From assembly GCF_018130165.1 (NCBI RefSeq), contig NZ_JAFCLZ010000014.1, positions 62,001-126,000 on the forward strand: a stretch of 64,000 nt of DNA. The letters are read 5' to 3'. The translations under genes were made by a program, and so were the position numbers. The notes beneath the pieces were generated by a model that was not told the origin of the DNA, ran no database searches, and worked only from the letters and a program-made list of their open reading frames with translations. Below are positions 1 through 7,930 of the stretch, in pieces; the stretch's first letter is position 1, and every line of letters starts with the position of its first letter. The stretch comes from Bradyrhizobium sp. JYMT SZCCT0180 (GTDB taxonomy: Bacteria > Pseudomonadota > Alphaproteobacteria > Rhizobiales > Xanthobacteraceae).

Positions 1-45
1 GTGATGTGGAGCATCGCGCTGTTCTTCTCTGTTATTGGACTTTAG
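1..45 (+). CDS. Possible C-terminal end of an upstream membrane protein (partial)
   Basis: Frame 1 reads 14 hydrophobic residues (VMWSIALFFSVIGL) and then a TAG stop at 43-45. This would fit the last transmembrane segment of a protein that begins before the window. The fragment is too short to assign to a family, and chance is possible. Confidence 0.3.
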   Translation: MMWSIALFFSVIGL

Positions 46-288
46 TTTGGAAACTGCATCAATAGTGGGCAGGATTCCGGCGCAACAAGGGTCCCGACTT
101 TTGTCTAAGTGGTTTGCAGTTTTGAGCATGAGCTGGGGCATTTCCAAAGACCTAGGCCTGGAACGCGAAGCTCATATGTCGCGGTAAAATCAGCATTGTC
201 CGCCGCGATTCGGCAGGCGCAATCGTGCCATCGCAGCAACCACGTCCGGCAACCTGACCGCAGGTGCGGCTGATCGATGCCATCCAAA

Positions 289-302
289 AGTACTAAAGTA
301 CT
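289..302. promoter_or_regulatory. Dyad AGTACT-AA-AGTACT
   Basis: Two copies of the self-complementary hexamer AGTACT are separated by AA, about 105 bases before the MFS start codon. It looks like a dimeric operator, but no regulator gene lies next to it in the window. Confidence 0.35.
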
Positions 303-336
303 ATTGGGGCACGCTTCTCGAACATGTAGTTAGGCT

Positions 337-350
337 CGCAATTAATTGCG
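337..350. promoter_or_regulatory. Perfect 14-base palindrome CGCAATTAATTGCG
   Basis: A perfect 14-base palindrome lies 57 bases upstream of the MFS start. The position and symmetry fit an operator overlapping the promoter. The cognate regulator is unknown. Confidence 0.4.
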
Positions 351-407
351 CGTCGAACAGACGCAACGCACGTGTTCGTGATTCAAAAAAAACTGGGAGC
401 GATCGAA

Positions 408-2093
408 ATGTCCACAATGGCGGCAACGGAAAAAGTTAGAACTGGGGGAATGACGAAGGACGAACGTTTCGTCATTCTGGCTTCGTCACTCGGCACCGTC
501 TTCGAATGGTATGACTTCTACCTGTTCGGTTCGCTTGCCAGCGTCATCGGCGCGCAATTCTTCGGCGTCATTGATCCCGCAACAAACCTGCCGATGTTCA
601 ACCAGGCCACCCGCGACATCTTCGCGCTGCTGGCGTTCGCCGCGGGCTTCATTGTTCGCCCGTTCGGTGCCATCGTGTTCGGCCGGGTCGGCGACATCGT
701 CGGCCGCAAGTACACCTTCCTCGTCACCATCCTGATCATGGGCCTGTCGACCTTCATCGTCGGCATCCTGCCCAATGCCGCGACCATCGGCATTGCTGCG
801 CCGATCATCCTGATCGGCTTGCGCCTGTTGCAGGGCCTCGCGCTCGGCGGCGAATATGGCGGAGCGGCGACCTACGTGGCCGAACATGCCCCGATGGGCA
901 AACGCGGCTATTACACCTCGTTCATCCAGACCACGGCAACGCTCGGCCTGTTCCTGTCGCTGCTGGTGATCCTGTTTACCCGTACGGCGCTAGGCGAGCC
1001 TGACTTCGCCGCATGGGGCTGGCGTATTCCGTTCCTGGTGTCGGTCTTGCTGCTCGGCATCTCGGTCTGGATCCGGCTTCGCCTGAACGAATCGCCAGTG
1101 TTCCAGAAGATGAAGGACGAGGGCAAGAGCTCAAAGGCTCCGCTGACCGAAGCCTTCGCCAACTGGAGCAATGCCAAGATCGTCATTATCGCGCTGATCG
1201 GCGGCGTGATGGGCCAGGGCGTGGTCTGGTACACCGGCCAGTTCTACGCGCTGTTCTTCATGCAATCGATCCTCAAGGTCGACGGTTACACCGCCAACCT
1301 ACTGATCGCCTGGTCGCTGCTGTTCGGCACCGGCTTCTTCATCGTGTTCGGCGCGCTGTCCGACAAGATCGGCCGCAAGCCGATCATCCTGGCGGGCTGC
1401 CTGATCGCGGCGCTGACCTTCTTCCCGATCTTCAAGATGATCACCACCAACGCCAACCCGGCGCTGGAGAAGGCCATCGAGACGGTCAAGGTCGAGGTGG
1501 TCGCCGATCCCAAGGCCTGCGGCGATCTGTTCAACCCGGTCGGCACCCGCGTCTTCACCGCACCTTGCGACACCGCCCGCGCCTATCTCGCCCAGCAGTC
1601 GGTCAAGTATTCGACCCGCTACGAAGGCACCGGCGTGAAGGTCGTCGTCAACGGCAAGGACGTTCCTTACACGGATGCCAAGACCTCGAACCCGGCGGTG
1701 CTGGGCGCGGTGCAGGCTGCAGGCTATCCGAAGGCCGGCGACGCCCAGATCGTGAAGATGGCGCACCCGTTCGACATCTTCAAACCGCGGGTCGCGGCGG
1801 TGATCGGGCTGTTGTTCATTCTGGTGCTCTTCGTCACCATGGTGTACGGGCCGATCGCGGCGATGCTGGTCGAACTGTTCCCGACCAAGATCCGCTACAC
1901 CTCGATGTCGCTGCCCTACCACATCGGCAACGGCTGGTTCGGCGGTCTGTTGCCCGCGACCTCGTTCGCGATCGTGGCTTCGACCGGCGATATCTACGCA
2001 GGCCTCTGGTACCCGATCATCTTCGCATCGATCACCGCGGTCGTCGGCTTCTTCTTCCTGCCGGAAACCAAGGACGTCGACATCACGAAGTAA
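408..2093 (+). CDS. MFS transporter, metabolite:H+ symporter (MHS) type, with a large extra loop
   Basis: This is an inner-membrane proton-coupled transporter of 561 residues, probably for an organic acid or similar metabolite. The sequence shows the MHS-type start (SSLGTVFEWYDFYLFG), the GRVGDIVGRK loop motif after TM2 and the second-half DKIGRKP motif. The ATG at 408 has GGGAG eight bases upstream, so it is preferred over the in-frame GTG at 372. Family members are usually near 430-450 residues. The excess is about 115 residues (about 346-460), hydrophilic and with two cysteines (371 and 387), between the putative TM9 and TM10. A strong terminator follows, so the gene is probably transcribed alone. 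The substrate cannot be read from the sequence. Confidence 0.9.
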   Translation: MSTMAATEKVRTGGMTKDERFVILASSLGTVFEWYDFYLFGSLASVIGAQFFGVIDPATNLPMFNQATRDIFALLAFAAGFIVRPFGAIVFGRVGDIVGRKYTFLVTILIMGLSTFIVGILPNAATIGIAAPIILIGLRLLQGLALGGEYGGAATYVAEHAPMGKRGYYTSFIQTTATLGLFLSLLVILFTRTALGEPDFAAWGWRIPFLVSVLLLGISVWIRLRLNESPVFQKMKDEGKSSKAPLTEAFANWSNAKIVIIALIGGVMGQGVVWYTGQFYALFFMQSILKVDGYTANLLIAWSLLFGTGFFIVFGALSDKIGRKPIILAGCLIAALTFFPIFKMITTNANPALEKAIETVKVEVVADPKACGDLFNPVGTRVFTAPCDTARAYLAQQSVKYSTRYEGTGVKVVVNGKDVPYTDAKTSNPAVLGAVQAAGYPKAGDAQIVKMAHPFDIFKPRVAAVIGLLFILVLFVTMVYGPIAAMLVELFPTKIRYTSMSLPYHIGNGWFGGLLPATSFAIVASTGDIYAGLWYPIIFASITAVVGFFFLPETKDVDITK

Positions 2094-2136
2094 CCGGATT
2101 TCGTCCGTCGGGAAGCCGGCGGACGATCACTACACG

Positions 2137-2171
2137 AACCGGCCGCGGAGCAATCCGCGGCCGGTTTTGTT
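2137..2171 (+). terminator. Rho-independent terminator after the MFS gene
   Basis: A 13-base-pair perfect GC-rich stem (AACCGGCCGCGGA with its complement) has a GCAA loop and a TTTTGTT tail. It lies 44 bases after the MFS stop codon. Confidence 0.85.
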
Positions 2172-2174
2172 ATT

Positions 2175-2232
2175 AGAGCGTTTTCGAGCGAAGTGGATAC
2201 CGGTTCGCGTGAAGAAAACGCGTCAAAACAAG
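2175..2232. repeat. Interspersed repeat, AGCGTTTTCGAGCGAAGTGG type
   Basis: This is a short intergenic element with internal symmetry (gcgttttc near 2178 and gaaaacgc near 2215). From memory it matches an element found in many copies in Bradyrhizobium intergenic regions. Only this one full copy was noticed in the window. Confidence 0.55.
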
Positions 2233-2249
2233 AGTCTGGCCGGCGCGCG

Positions 2250-2723
2250 TCAGGCGCTGCTGCCGATAAACTGCAACACGATCTCGCGCCGATGCGGCCG
2301 CGCCCGGTGCTCGATCAGATAGATCCCCTGCCATGTTCCCAGCGCCAGCGCGCCGCGCAGCACCGGGACCTGCAGCGAGGTCGCGGTCAGCATGGTCTTG
2401 ATGTGCGCGGGCATGTCATCGGGGCCTTCGGTGTCGTGGCGCCATCCGGCATTTTCGGGCGCGGCCCGGTTCAGCGCCGTCAAGAGATCGTCGAGCACCG
2501 TCGGGTCGGCATTTTCCTGGATCGTCAGCGACGCCGAGGTGTGACGGATGAACAGCGTCACCGCCCCTTCGCGCGCGCCGGCCTCGCGCACAAATTTTGC
2601 GATCTCGGCCGTGAGGTCGGTAAAGCCCGCTCCCGGGGTTTGCACAGTCAGCAGCGAGGAGACGATGGTGGTCGCGGTGACGTGGGAGGTTGGCGTGCGG
2701 GAGAGCGATTTAGGTTGGGACAT
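2250..2723 (-). CDS. YjbQ / UPF0047 family protein (secondary thiamine-phosphate synthase-type)
   Basis: The 157-residue protein has the UPF0047/YjbQ signature TLFIRHTSASLTIQENADP around residues 54-72 and the C-terminal LGTWQGIYLIEHR segment with a conserved histidine. E. coli YjbQ has weak thiamine-phosphate synthase activity; the physiological role is uncertain. The frame remains open upstream to 2858, but that stretch is translation of the palindromic repeat at 2740-2880. The ATG at 2723 is therefore chosen, and it gives the family's usual length. The gene stands alone on the minus strand, convergent with the MFS gene. Confidence 0.88.
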   Translation of the reverse strand: MSQPKSLSRTPTSHVTATTIVSSLLTVQTPGAGFTDLTAEIAKFVREAGAREGAVTLFIRHTSASLTIQENADPTVLDDLLTALNRAAPENAGWRHDTEGPDDMPAHIKTMLTATSLQVPVLRGALALGTWQGIYLIEHRARPHRREIVLQFIGSSA

Positions 2724-2739
2724 CTGAACTATTCTCTCC

Positions 2740-2880
2740 GTCGTCCCGGCGAAGGCCGGGACCCATACTCCGCGGCCTCTCGATTTGAGGCAGTCGGAGT
2801 TGATATCTTTTGCAAACAACCGACAGCGGTGGTTATGGGTCCCGGCCCCCGTGCGCAATTGCGCACTAGGCCGGGACGAC
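2740..2880. repeat. Pair of inverted palindromic repeats (GTCCCGGCGAAGGCCGGGAC family)
   Basis: Two inverted arms, 2740-2776 and 2835-2880, flank about 58 bases of spacer. The arms share the core TCCCGGC...GCCGGGA followed by CCATA, with variation in the hairpin loop. The same family recurs at 11699-11820 and 54731-54855. It reads in frame as VPAFAGT and artificially extends neighbouring open frames. Confidence 0.8.
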
Positions 2881-2885
2881 AGCCG

Positions 2886-3449
2886 TTAAATCCTGCCGTT
2901 GACGTCCTTCTGCACGCGGTTGGCCATCTCGATCAACCGCTTCCAGGCCCGTTCCAGGAACGACATCATGCGATCCATGTCGCGATCGCTCGGCAGTGGA
3001 ATTTCAATCTTGCGTTCGCCCTCCGCGATCTTGGGCTCGTTCTTGGGCTCGCTCTTCTTCAGTGAGTCGGATTTCGGCATCGGCTCTTCGATCTTGCCGG
3101 CAACGGTCGGTTCGCGCGAAGCAAGGTCGCTCCTGAGCTTTTCATTGTCGGCCTGCAGCCGGCCGATCTCCGCATCCAGCGCCGCACGCTCATCGGGCAC
3201 CGCGTAACAGGCCCAGCCCGCGCCCGAATTGCTGCAGGTCGAAATCGCGCCGGTTCGGGTATCGAGCCGCAGCACACCATCCGGCGTCGAGGACAGCGCA
3301 TAACGGCCGTTCTCGGTATCCGGCATCGCCTTCGGAGGCGCGGCGCTGGCCCCGGCAACACCCAGCGCCAGCACGGCAACAACGGAGAGAGACAATCTGC
3401 AGAGAAACATTCTGCAGAGAAACTTTCTGGAGGACGACGCTGTGCTCAT
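2886..3449 (-). CDS. Secreted hypothetical protein with a coiled-coil segment
   Basis: This 187-residue protein of unknown function starts at the ATG at 3449. A signal peptide is visible (hydrophobic SLSVVAVLALGVAGASA, cleavage likely after ASA). A short domain follows, with GRYALSSTPDGVLRLDTRTG and two cysteines in CSNSGAGWACYAV. Next comes a heptad-like stretch (ERAALDAEIGRLQADNEKL) and a charged Lys/Glu/Pro linker. It is probably periplasmic. The open frame upstream to 3539 overlaps the end of the next gene and has no good start. Confidence 0.75.
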   Translation of the reverse strand: MSTASSSRKFLCRMFLCRLSLSVVAVLALGVAGASAAPPKAMPDTENGRYALSSTPDGVLRLDTRTGAISTCSNSGAGWACYAVPDERAALDAEIGRLQADNEKLRSDLASREPTVAGKIEEPMPKSDSLKKSEPKNEPKIAEGERKIEIPLPSDRDMDRMMSFLERAWKRLIEMANRVQKDVNGRI

Positions 3450-3528
3450 GGGCTTGCTCCGCCTTAAAGACAGTACCGGTTTCCTCAACCGCCAAGACAC
3501 ACACAGAGGCGCATCACACGACGCCTCT

Positions 3529-4164
3529 TCACGCAACACCCTGGACCTTTGAGCTATAGGCCGCGCGGCCGGACTTCAACGCGTCTCCCAGCAATTCTAG
3601 CCGGTCCTGTCCCCAGAACACTTCGCCATCCAGCACATAGACCGGCGAGCCGAACACGTCGGCCGCCAGCGCATCCTGGCGATTCTGCTCATAGGCCGTG
3701 CTGATCGCCTCGACGGCGGATCGCTCGACCAATTGCTTGCCGGGCAGCCCGGATTCGTCGGCCAGTTGCGCAATCGTCGCAGGATCGGCCAGATTGAGCT
3801 GATCCTCCCACACGCCGGCAAAGCCCCGCCGCAGAAACCGATCCGGATCGAGCCCAGCCTCGATCGCCGCGATCACGACGCCGTCGGCGAGCCGTGCGTT
3901 GAACGGCCAGTTCGCGGGTTGAAGATGGAATTTCAGGCCGCGCTTGTCGCGCCAGCGCTGCAGCTCGACCATCCGGTAGCGCTGCCGCACCGGATGGCGT
4001 TTCATCAACGGCAACCCGCCGGTTTCCGAGAACAGATCGACCAGCACCACGGGCTTGTAATTTACCTTGAGATCATAGGCACTTACGAGTGCGCTAAAGG
4101 GCCCATGGCCGATATAGGCCCACGGCGATTGAAACGAGAAATAGTAATCGACCTGGCGCGGCAT
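3529..4164 (-). CDS. DsbA-family protein, 2-hydroxychromene-2-carboxylate isomerase-like
   Basis: The 211-residue protein has the thioredoxin-fold start VDYYFSFQSPWAYIGHGPF, in which the CxxC of DsbA is replaced by SPWAY. This is typical of HCCA isomerase / kappa-class GST-like enzymes, which are usually glutathione-dependent. The C-terminal cis-Pro motif FGSPVYVLDGEVFWGQDRL is present and the length is normal. It is cytoplasmic, with no signal peptide. The true substrate is unknown because no aromatic-degradation genes are nearby. Confidence 0.85.
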   Translation of the reverse strand: MPRQVDYYFSFQSPWAYIGHGPFSALVSAYDLKVNYKPVVLVDLFSETGGLPLMKRHPVRQRYRMVELQRWRDKRGLKFHLQPANWPFNARLADGVVIAAIEAGLDPDRFLRRGFAGVWEDQLNLADPATIAQLADESGLPGKQLVERSAVEAISTAYEQNRQDALAADVFGSPVYVLDGEVFWGQDRLELLGDALKSGRAAYSSKVQGVA

Positions 4165-4503
4165 GCGGGCTCCGGGAACGGCTGATGATAGGCGCTAGCG
4201 GCATCCCAACAGGTCAGCTGAATCGGCGCAAGATCGCCCCTTGCCGCGCCAGGACCTTTTGTTCGAACGGGTTTTCCGGGCGCGAACCGTCCTCTGCTCC
4301 ACTTCAAAACGCTTTTGCTGCTGCACTGCGATGACGGGTCCACAGGCTCGTGGAATATCTCTAAATAAATTCAGCGAAATCAATGCACTAACTGGTTACG
4401 GCGCAATCTTGACTTGATTAGACGCGGTAAGTATGGTCCGCGCGGCTTTTAAGGGTGACGGGCGTAATTTCCATCAACCGCAGCATCGTTTAATGTCTTG
4501 GGC
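4165..4503. other. Intergenic region between the isomerase and the F0 operon
   Basis: About 340 bases without a supportable gene. The right half carries the sigma70-like promoter of the atp operon (4409-4437). The rest shows no clear structure. Confidence 0.6.
4409..4437 (+). promoter_or_regulatory. Sigma70-like promoter of the F0 ATP synthase operon
   Basis: TTGACT (4409-4414) and TATGGT (4432-4437) are separated by exactly 17 bases, about 65 bases before the atpI start. This is the best match to a housekeeping promoter in the intergenic region. Confidence 0.6.
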
Positions 4504-4869
4504 ATGGCCGAAGACAAAAGCGACAACGCAGGTGGAAATCGCGATCAATCGTCGTCCGATGAAGCTGCGCTTTCCGCAAGGCTCGGAAGTCTCGATCACC
4601 GGTTGTCCGAAATTCGCGACAGCCGAAAAATCAGGACTGATCAACCCGGTACTGAAAGCGGCGACAGGGCGGCCAGAGCTTCGGCGATGGCGCTTGGTTT
4701 CCGCCTTTCCTCGGAGTTGGTTGCGGGCGTTGCCGTCGGGGCAGGGATTGGCTGGGGTTTCGACTGGTTGTTGTCGACATCGCCGTTCGGTTTCATCGTG
4801 TTTTTGCTGCTCGGCTTCGTCGCCGGCGTGGTCAACGTGGTGAGATACGCGGGCGTAGCCAAACGCTGA
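4504..4869 (+). CDS. atpI: F0F1 ATP synthase subunit I
   Basis: The 121-residue protein is the small hydrophobic AtpI, which helps assemble the c-ring. It has a charged N-terminal half and two transmembrane segments: LSSELVAGVAVGAGIGWGFD, then PFGFIVFLLLGFVAGVVNVVR. The second matches the AtpI pattern. The ATG at 4504 is chosen over the TTG at 4498. The ribosome-binding site is weak. It is the first gene of the F0 operon, the usual alphaproteobacterial order, with the F1 genes elsewhere. Confidence 0.88.
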   Translation: MAEDKSDNAGGNRDQSSSDEAALSARLGSLDHRLSEIRDSRKIRTDQPGTESGDRAARASAMALGFRLSSELVAGVAVGAGIGWGFDWLLSTSPFGFIVFLLLGFVAGVVNVVRYAGVAKR

Positions 4870-4942
4870 GCGCCGACGGGAAGTCACGACATTTGAAATT
4901 CGATTGCCGGCAAGCTAGGCCGGCGGACCAAGGCCCGCGCGG

Positions 4943-5692
4943 ATGAAAATCGACCCGATTCATCAGTTCAACATCGAGCCCCTCTTCACGATCGGCCATA
5001 TCGGCAATCAGACGATCGCCTTCACCAACTCGTCGCTCTACATGTTCATCGCGGTGGCGCTGACGGCAGTGCTGATGCTCGGTGGCGGGCGGCAGCTGGT
5101 TCCCGGCCGTTTCCAGTCGGTCGCCGAAATCTCCTACGAGTTCGTCGCCAGCACCATTCGCAGCACCGCCGGCTCGGAAGGCATGAAGTTCTTCCCGCTG
5201 ATCTTCACGCTGTTCATGTTCATCTGCGTGTCGAACCTCGTCGGCATCATCCCCTACACGTTCACGATTTCGAGCCACATCATCGTGACCGCCGCGCTGG
5301 CGTTCCTGGTGTTCTTCACCGTGCTGATCTACGGCATCTACAAGAACGGCCTCAAGTTCTTCAAGATTTTCGTCCCCTCCGGCGTTCCGATCTACATCCT
5401 GCCGCTGGTCATGTTCATCGAAATCCTGTCGTTCTTCCTGCGGCCGGTTTCGCACAGCGTGCGTCTGTTCGCCAACATGCTGGCCGGGCACATCGCGCTG
5501 AAGGTGTTCGCGGGCTTCGTTGCGATGCTCGGCGTCTCGCTGGGCGCGGTCGGCTGGATCGGCGGCATCCTGCCGCTGGCGCTCACCGTCGCATTGACCG
5601 CGCTGGAACTGCTGGTCGCATTCCTGCAGGCCTACGTGTTCGCGATCCTCACCTGCATCTACCTCAACGACGCCATTCATCCGGGACACTAA
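4943..5692 (+). CDS. atpB: ATP synthase F0 subunit a
   Basis: The 249-residue membrane subunit forms the two proton half-channels against the c-ring. The essential arginine is visible at R174 in SHSVRLFANMLAGH, followed by the conserved helix ending LQAYVFAILTCIYLNDA. FFPLIFTLFMFICVSNLVGIIPY is the typical inner helix. Length and motifs are normal for rhizobia. It lies 73 bases after atpI and 57 bases before atpE. Confidence 0.97.
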   Translation: MKIDPIHQFNIEPLFTIGHIGNQTIAFTNSSLYMFIAVALTAVLMLGGGRQLVPGRFQSVAEISYEFVASTIRSTAGSEGMKFFPLIFTLFMFICVSNLVGIIPYTFTISSHIIVTAALAFLVFFTVLIYGIYKNGLKFFKIFVPSGVPIYILPLVMFIEILSFFLRPVSHSVRLFANMLAGHIALKVFAGFVAMLGVSLGAVGWIGGILPLALTVALTALELLVAFLQAYVFAILTCIYLNDAIHPGH

Positions 5693-5749
5693 GCGGTCCG
5701 GAGAATTCCCACCCACAAGTCTGTCTATCCCTCTAAGGAGCTCAAGAAA

Positions 5750-5980
5750 ATGGAAGCATCAGCAGCAAAACTCATCGGCGCGGGCATCGCATGCATCGGC
5801 ATGGGCGGCGCGGGCGTCGGCGTGGGCATCATCTTCGGCAACTACCTCGCCGCAGCGGTGCGCAATCCTTCCGCAGCCCAGGGCCAGTTCGGCAACCTGA
5901 TCTTCGGCTTCGCCGTGACCGAAGCGCTCGGCATCTTCTCGCTGCTGATCGCGCTGCTGCTGCTGTTCGTTCCGCTCTGA
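5750..5980 (+). CDS. atpE: ATP synthase F0 subunit c
   Basis: The 76-residue proteolipid makes the rotating c-ring. It has two helices with the glycine-rich first helix GAGVGVGIIFGNYLAAAVRNP and the ion-binding carboxylate E58 in GFAVTEALGIF. The polar loop RNP is present. A strong AAGGAG lies about eight bases before the ATG, consistent with the high copy number needed for this subunit. Confidence 0.97.
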   Translation: MEASAAKLIGAGIACIGMGGAGVGVGIIFGNYLAAAVRNPSAAQGQFGNLIFGFAVTEALGIFSLLIALLLLFVPL

Positions 5981-6037
5981 GCTGCACCTTCCCGCGCCGC
6001 CCTCCGGCGGCGCGCATGACAGCAACAGGAGTACCCC

Positions 6038-6610
6038 GTGGCTGAAAAGAGTCAGGGCGCCCCCGCCAAGGGCCAGAAGACCGGCGCCCACACCGAAGCC
6101 GATGGTGGCCATCACGGCGGAGGATTTCCTCCGTTCGAGTCGAGTACCTTCGCTTCGCAGCTGGTGTCGCTGGTCATCGCGTTCGTCGCGCTCTACCTGA
6201 TCGTGTCGCGCATTGCGCTGCCGCGCGTCGGCGGCGTGATCGATGCACGTCAGAACGCGATCGAAGGCGATCTGGCCGCAGCGCAGAAGCTGAAGGACGA
6301 GTCGGCCGCGGCGCTGAAGGCGTATGAAGCCGACCTGGCTTCGGCGCGCTCCCGCGCCCAGGCGATCGGTGCCGAGACCCGCGAGAAGCTGAACGCGGCC
6401 TCGGAAGCCGAGCGCAAGACGCTGGAAGACCAGCTCTCCGCCAAGCTCGCCCAGGCCGAGAAAACCATCGCGGCAACGCGTGAGACCGCCATGAGCAACG
6501 TCCGTGGCATCGCCGCGGATGCGGCCGGCGCGATCGTGCAGCGGCTGACCGGCGTGCTGCCCGACGGCGGCGCGCTGAACAGCGCCGTCGATGCTTCGTT
6601 GAAGGGATAG
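6038..6610 (+). CDS. atpF2: ATP synthase F0 subunit b'
   Basis: The 190-residue peripheral-stalk subunit starts at a GTG (6038) behind CAGGAG. It has one transmembrane helix at about 45-67 (FASQLVSLVIAFVALYLIVSR). A long Ala/Glu/Lys-rich coiled coil follows, which pairs with subunit b and contacts the F1 head. An N-terminal Gly/Lys/His-rich extension of about 40 residues precedes the helix, as is common in rhizobial b'. Its stop codon abuts the atpF start with no spacer. Confidence 0.93.
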   Translation: MAEKSQGAPAKGQKTGAHTEADGGHHGGGFPPFESSTFASQLVSLVIAFVALYLIVSRIALPRVGGVIDARQNAIEGDLAAAQKLKDESAAALKAYEADLASARSRAQAIGAETREKLNAASEAERKTLEDQLSAKLAQAEKTIAATRETAMSNVRGIAADAAGAIVQRLTGVLPDGGALNSAVDASLKG

Positions 6611-7099
6611 ATGATGTTCGCCCTGCCAGAAACCTGGGTTGCCATTGCGTTCGTCATCCTGATGGCGTTGTTTGCCTATCTCGGCATCCATCGCACGGTG
6701 CTCAAGGCGCTCGACCATCGCGCCGAACGCATCAAGGCCGAACTCGACGACGCCCGCCGCCTGAAGGACGAGGCCGCGGCATTGCTCGCGGAATACAAGA
6801 CCAAGCGCACCAGCGCCGAGCGTGAGGCCGAGGAAATCATCTCCAACGCCAAGGCCGAAGCCGAGCGGATCGCGGTCGAAGCCAAGGCCAAGATGGAAGA
6901 CTTCGTCGCCCGCCGCACCAAGACCGCCGAGAGCAAGATCGCCCTCGCCGAAGCGCAGGCGCTCGCCGACGTCCGTTCCGCCGCCGCCAATGCCGCAGTG
7001 GCCGCAGCGTCGACCATCCTGTCGCAGTCGGTGAAGGGCTCGGTGGCCGATGACCTCTTGGCCAAGGGTATCGCCGAGGTTCGCGCCAAGCTGAACTGA
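6611..7099 (+). CDS. atpF: ATP synthase F0 subunit b
   Basis: The 162-residue peripheral-stalk subunit has an N-terminal membrane helix (WVAIAFVILMALFAYLGI), the conserved turn HRTVLKALDHR and a long amphipathic coiled coil. The start ATG directly follows the stop of b' (TAG-ATG), which suggests translational coupling to give equal amounts of b' and b. It is the last gene before a strong terminator. Confidence 0.95.
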   Translation: MMFALPETWVAIAFVILMALFAYLGIHRTVLKALDHRAERIKAELDDARRLKDEAAALLAEYKTKRTSAEREAEEIISNAKAEAERIAVEAKAKMEDFVARRTKTAESKIALAEAQALADVRSAAANAAVAAASTILSQSVKGSVADDLLAKGIAEVRAKLN

Positions 7100-7120
7100 G
7101 CGGTTTCAAATCAAGAGACA

Positions 7121-7154
7121 AAAACCGGCGCGATCATTTCGCGCCGGTTTTTTT
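7121..7154 (+). terminator. Rho-independent terminator of the F0 operon
   Basis: The stem AAAACCGGCGCG pairs with CGCGCCGGTTTT around an ATCATTT loop and runs into seven or more T residues, 22 bases after the atpF stop. The A-rich left arm also gives a T-run on the other strand, where the next gene ends. Confidence 0.9.
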
Positions 7155-7803
7155 ATTGCGTAGGCGCCGCCTTCTTGCGCGGCGCCGGCCGCTCCGGCTT
7201 CAGGGCCTGCGGGTCGAAGCCGATGTAGAAGATGTAGTTGTCGCTGGTCCCGGGCGCAGGCACCGGATAGACGAGATCTTCGGCCACCAGCGTAAAGGGC
7301 TCGCTCCCGGTCTCGGTCATGGTGACCGTGGTCTGATAGGCCTTGGTGGCGATGGTCTTTTCGCTGATCCCACCCTGCACCACCGCGACGCGAAGCGGAA
7401 CCTGCACCGACGACGGCGCGCCGGCAGGACCTGCGATGACGCGCCCCTGAATCCCGATCCGCGCGGTGATGACGCCGCCATTGAGGCTGCATTGCCGCGC
7501 CGTCTTGCCGATGGTCGCCTGGAACCGCAAATCGTTGCCGACCGGCTGCTTGCCGGGCGCCGCCACGGCATAGGTCGACGCGCCGGCCCTGACCCTCACC
7601 TCCGGACAAGTGAGGTCGCCGGTATCCTCTTCGGCTTTCGGCGCAGCGCCTGGCGTCGGGGCCGGCTCGTCCGACTTGCCGCCGAACAGGCCCTTGAAGC
7701 GGTCGCTCAGCGACTGCGCCGACGCAGGCTGCGTGAGGCCGCAGCCGAGCCCGGCCACGACCGTGGCCGCGAGCGCTACCCTGAACAACCGATCATTACC
7801 CAT
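7153..7803 (-). CDS. Secreted hypothetical protein
   Basis: This 216-residue exported protein has no family I can name. The N-terminus has a signal sequence with two readings: a weak lipobox (VAGLGC) or signal peptidase I cleavage after PASA. A Pro/Ala linker follows, then a beta-rich domain with CPEVRVRAGASTYAV and RQCSLNGGVITARIGIQGRV, ending in a basic Pro/Lys tail. The two cysteines could form a disulfide. It is convergent with the atp operon, and its stop overlaps the shared terminator region. Confidence 0.8.
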   Translation of the reverse strand: MGNDRLFRVALAATVVAGLGCGLTQPASAQSLSDRFKGLFGGKSDEPAPTPGAAPKAEEDTGDLTCPEVRVRAGASTYAVAAPGKQPVGNDLRFQATIGKTARQCSLNGGVITARIGIQGRVIAGPAGAPSSVQVPLRVAVVQGGISEKTIATKAYQTTVTMTETGSEPFTLVAEDLVYPVPAPGTSDNYIFYIGFDPQALKPERPAPRKKAAPTQ

Positions 7804-7930
7804 GCGACGTCCCTGGCATCCATGTCATCTCGAAGTCATCTTCCCGGCGGCCTTATAGCAGGCCAATGGCGGCGAACCCAAGGCCACCTAAAGGCGCGTA
7901 AGGCACCCGGCAGGGCCCTGAAATCACGGT

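Larger units (their letters stand above)
46..407. other. Non-coding upstream region of the MFS gene
   Basis: No convincing gene is seen in these 362 bases. A 60-codon minus-strand frame (105-287) has no recognisable family and an odd Cys/Arg-rich composition. The stretch is less GC-rich near its 3' end and holds two palindromes (289-302 and 337-350), so it probably carries the control region of the downstream transporter. Confidence 0.5.

Noticed and set aside
105..287. 60-codon minus-strand frame upstream of the MFS gene
   Set aside because: No ribosome site, odd Cys/Arg-rich composition and no family; it overlaps the likely control region.
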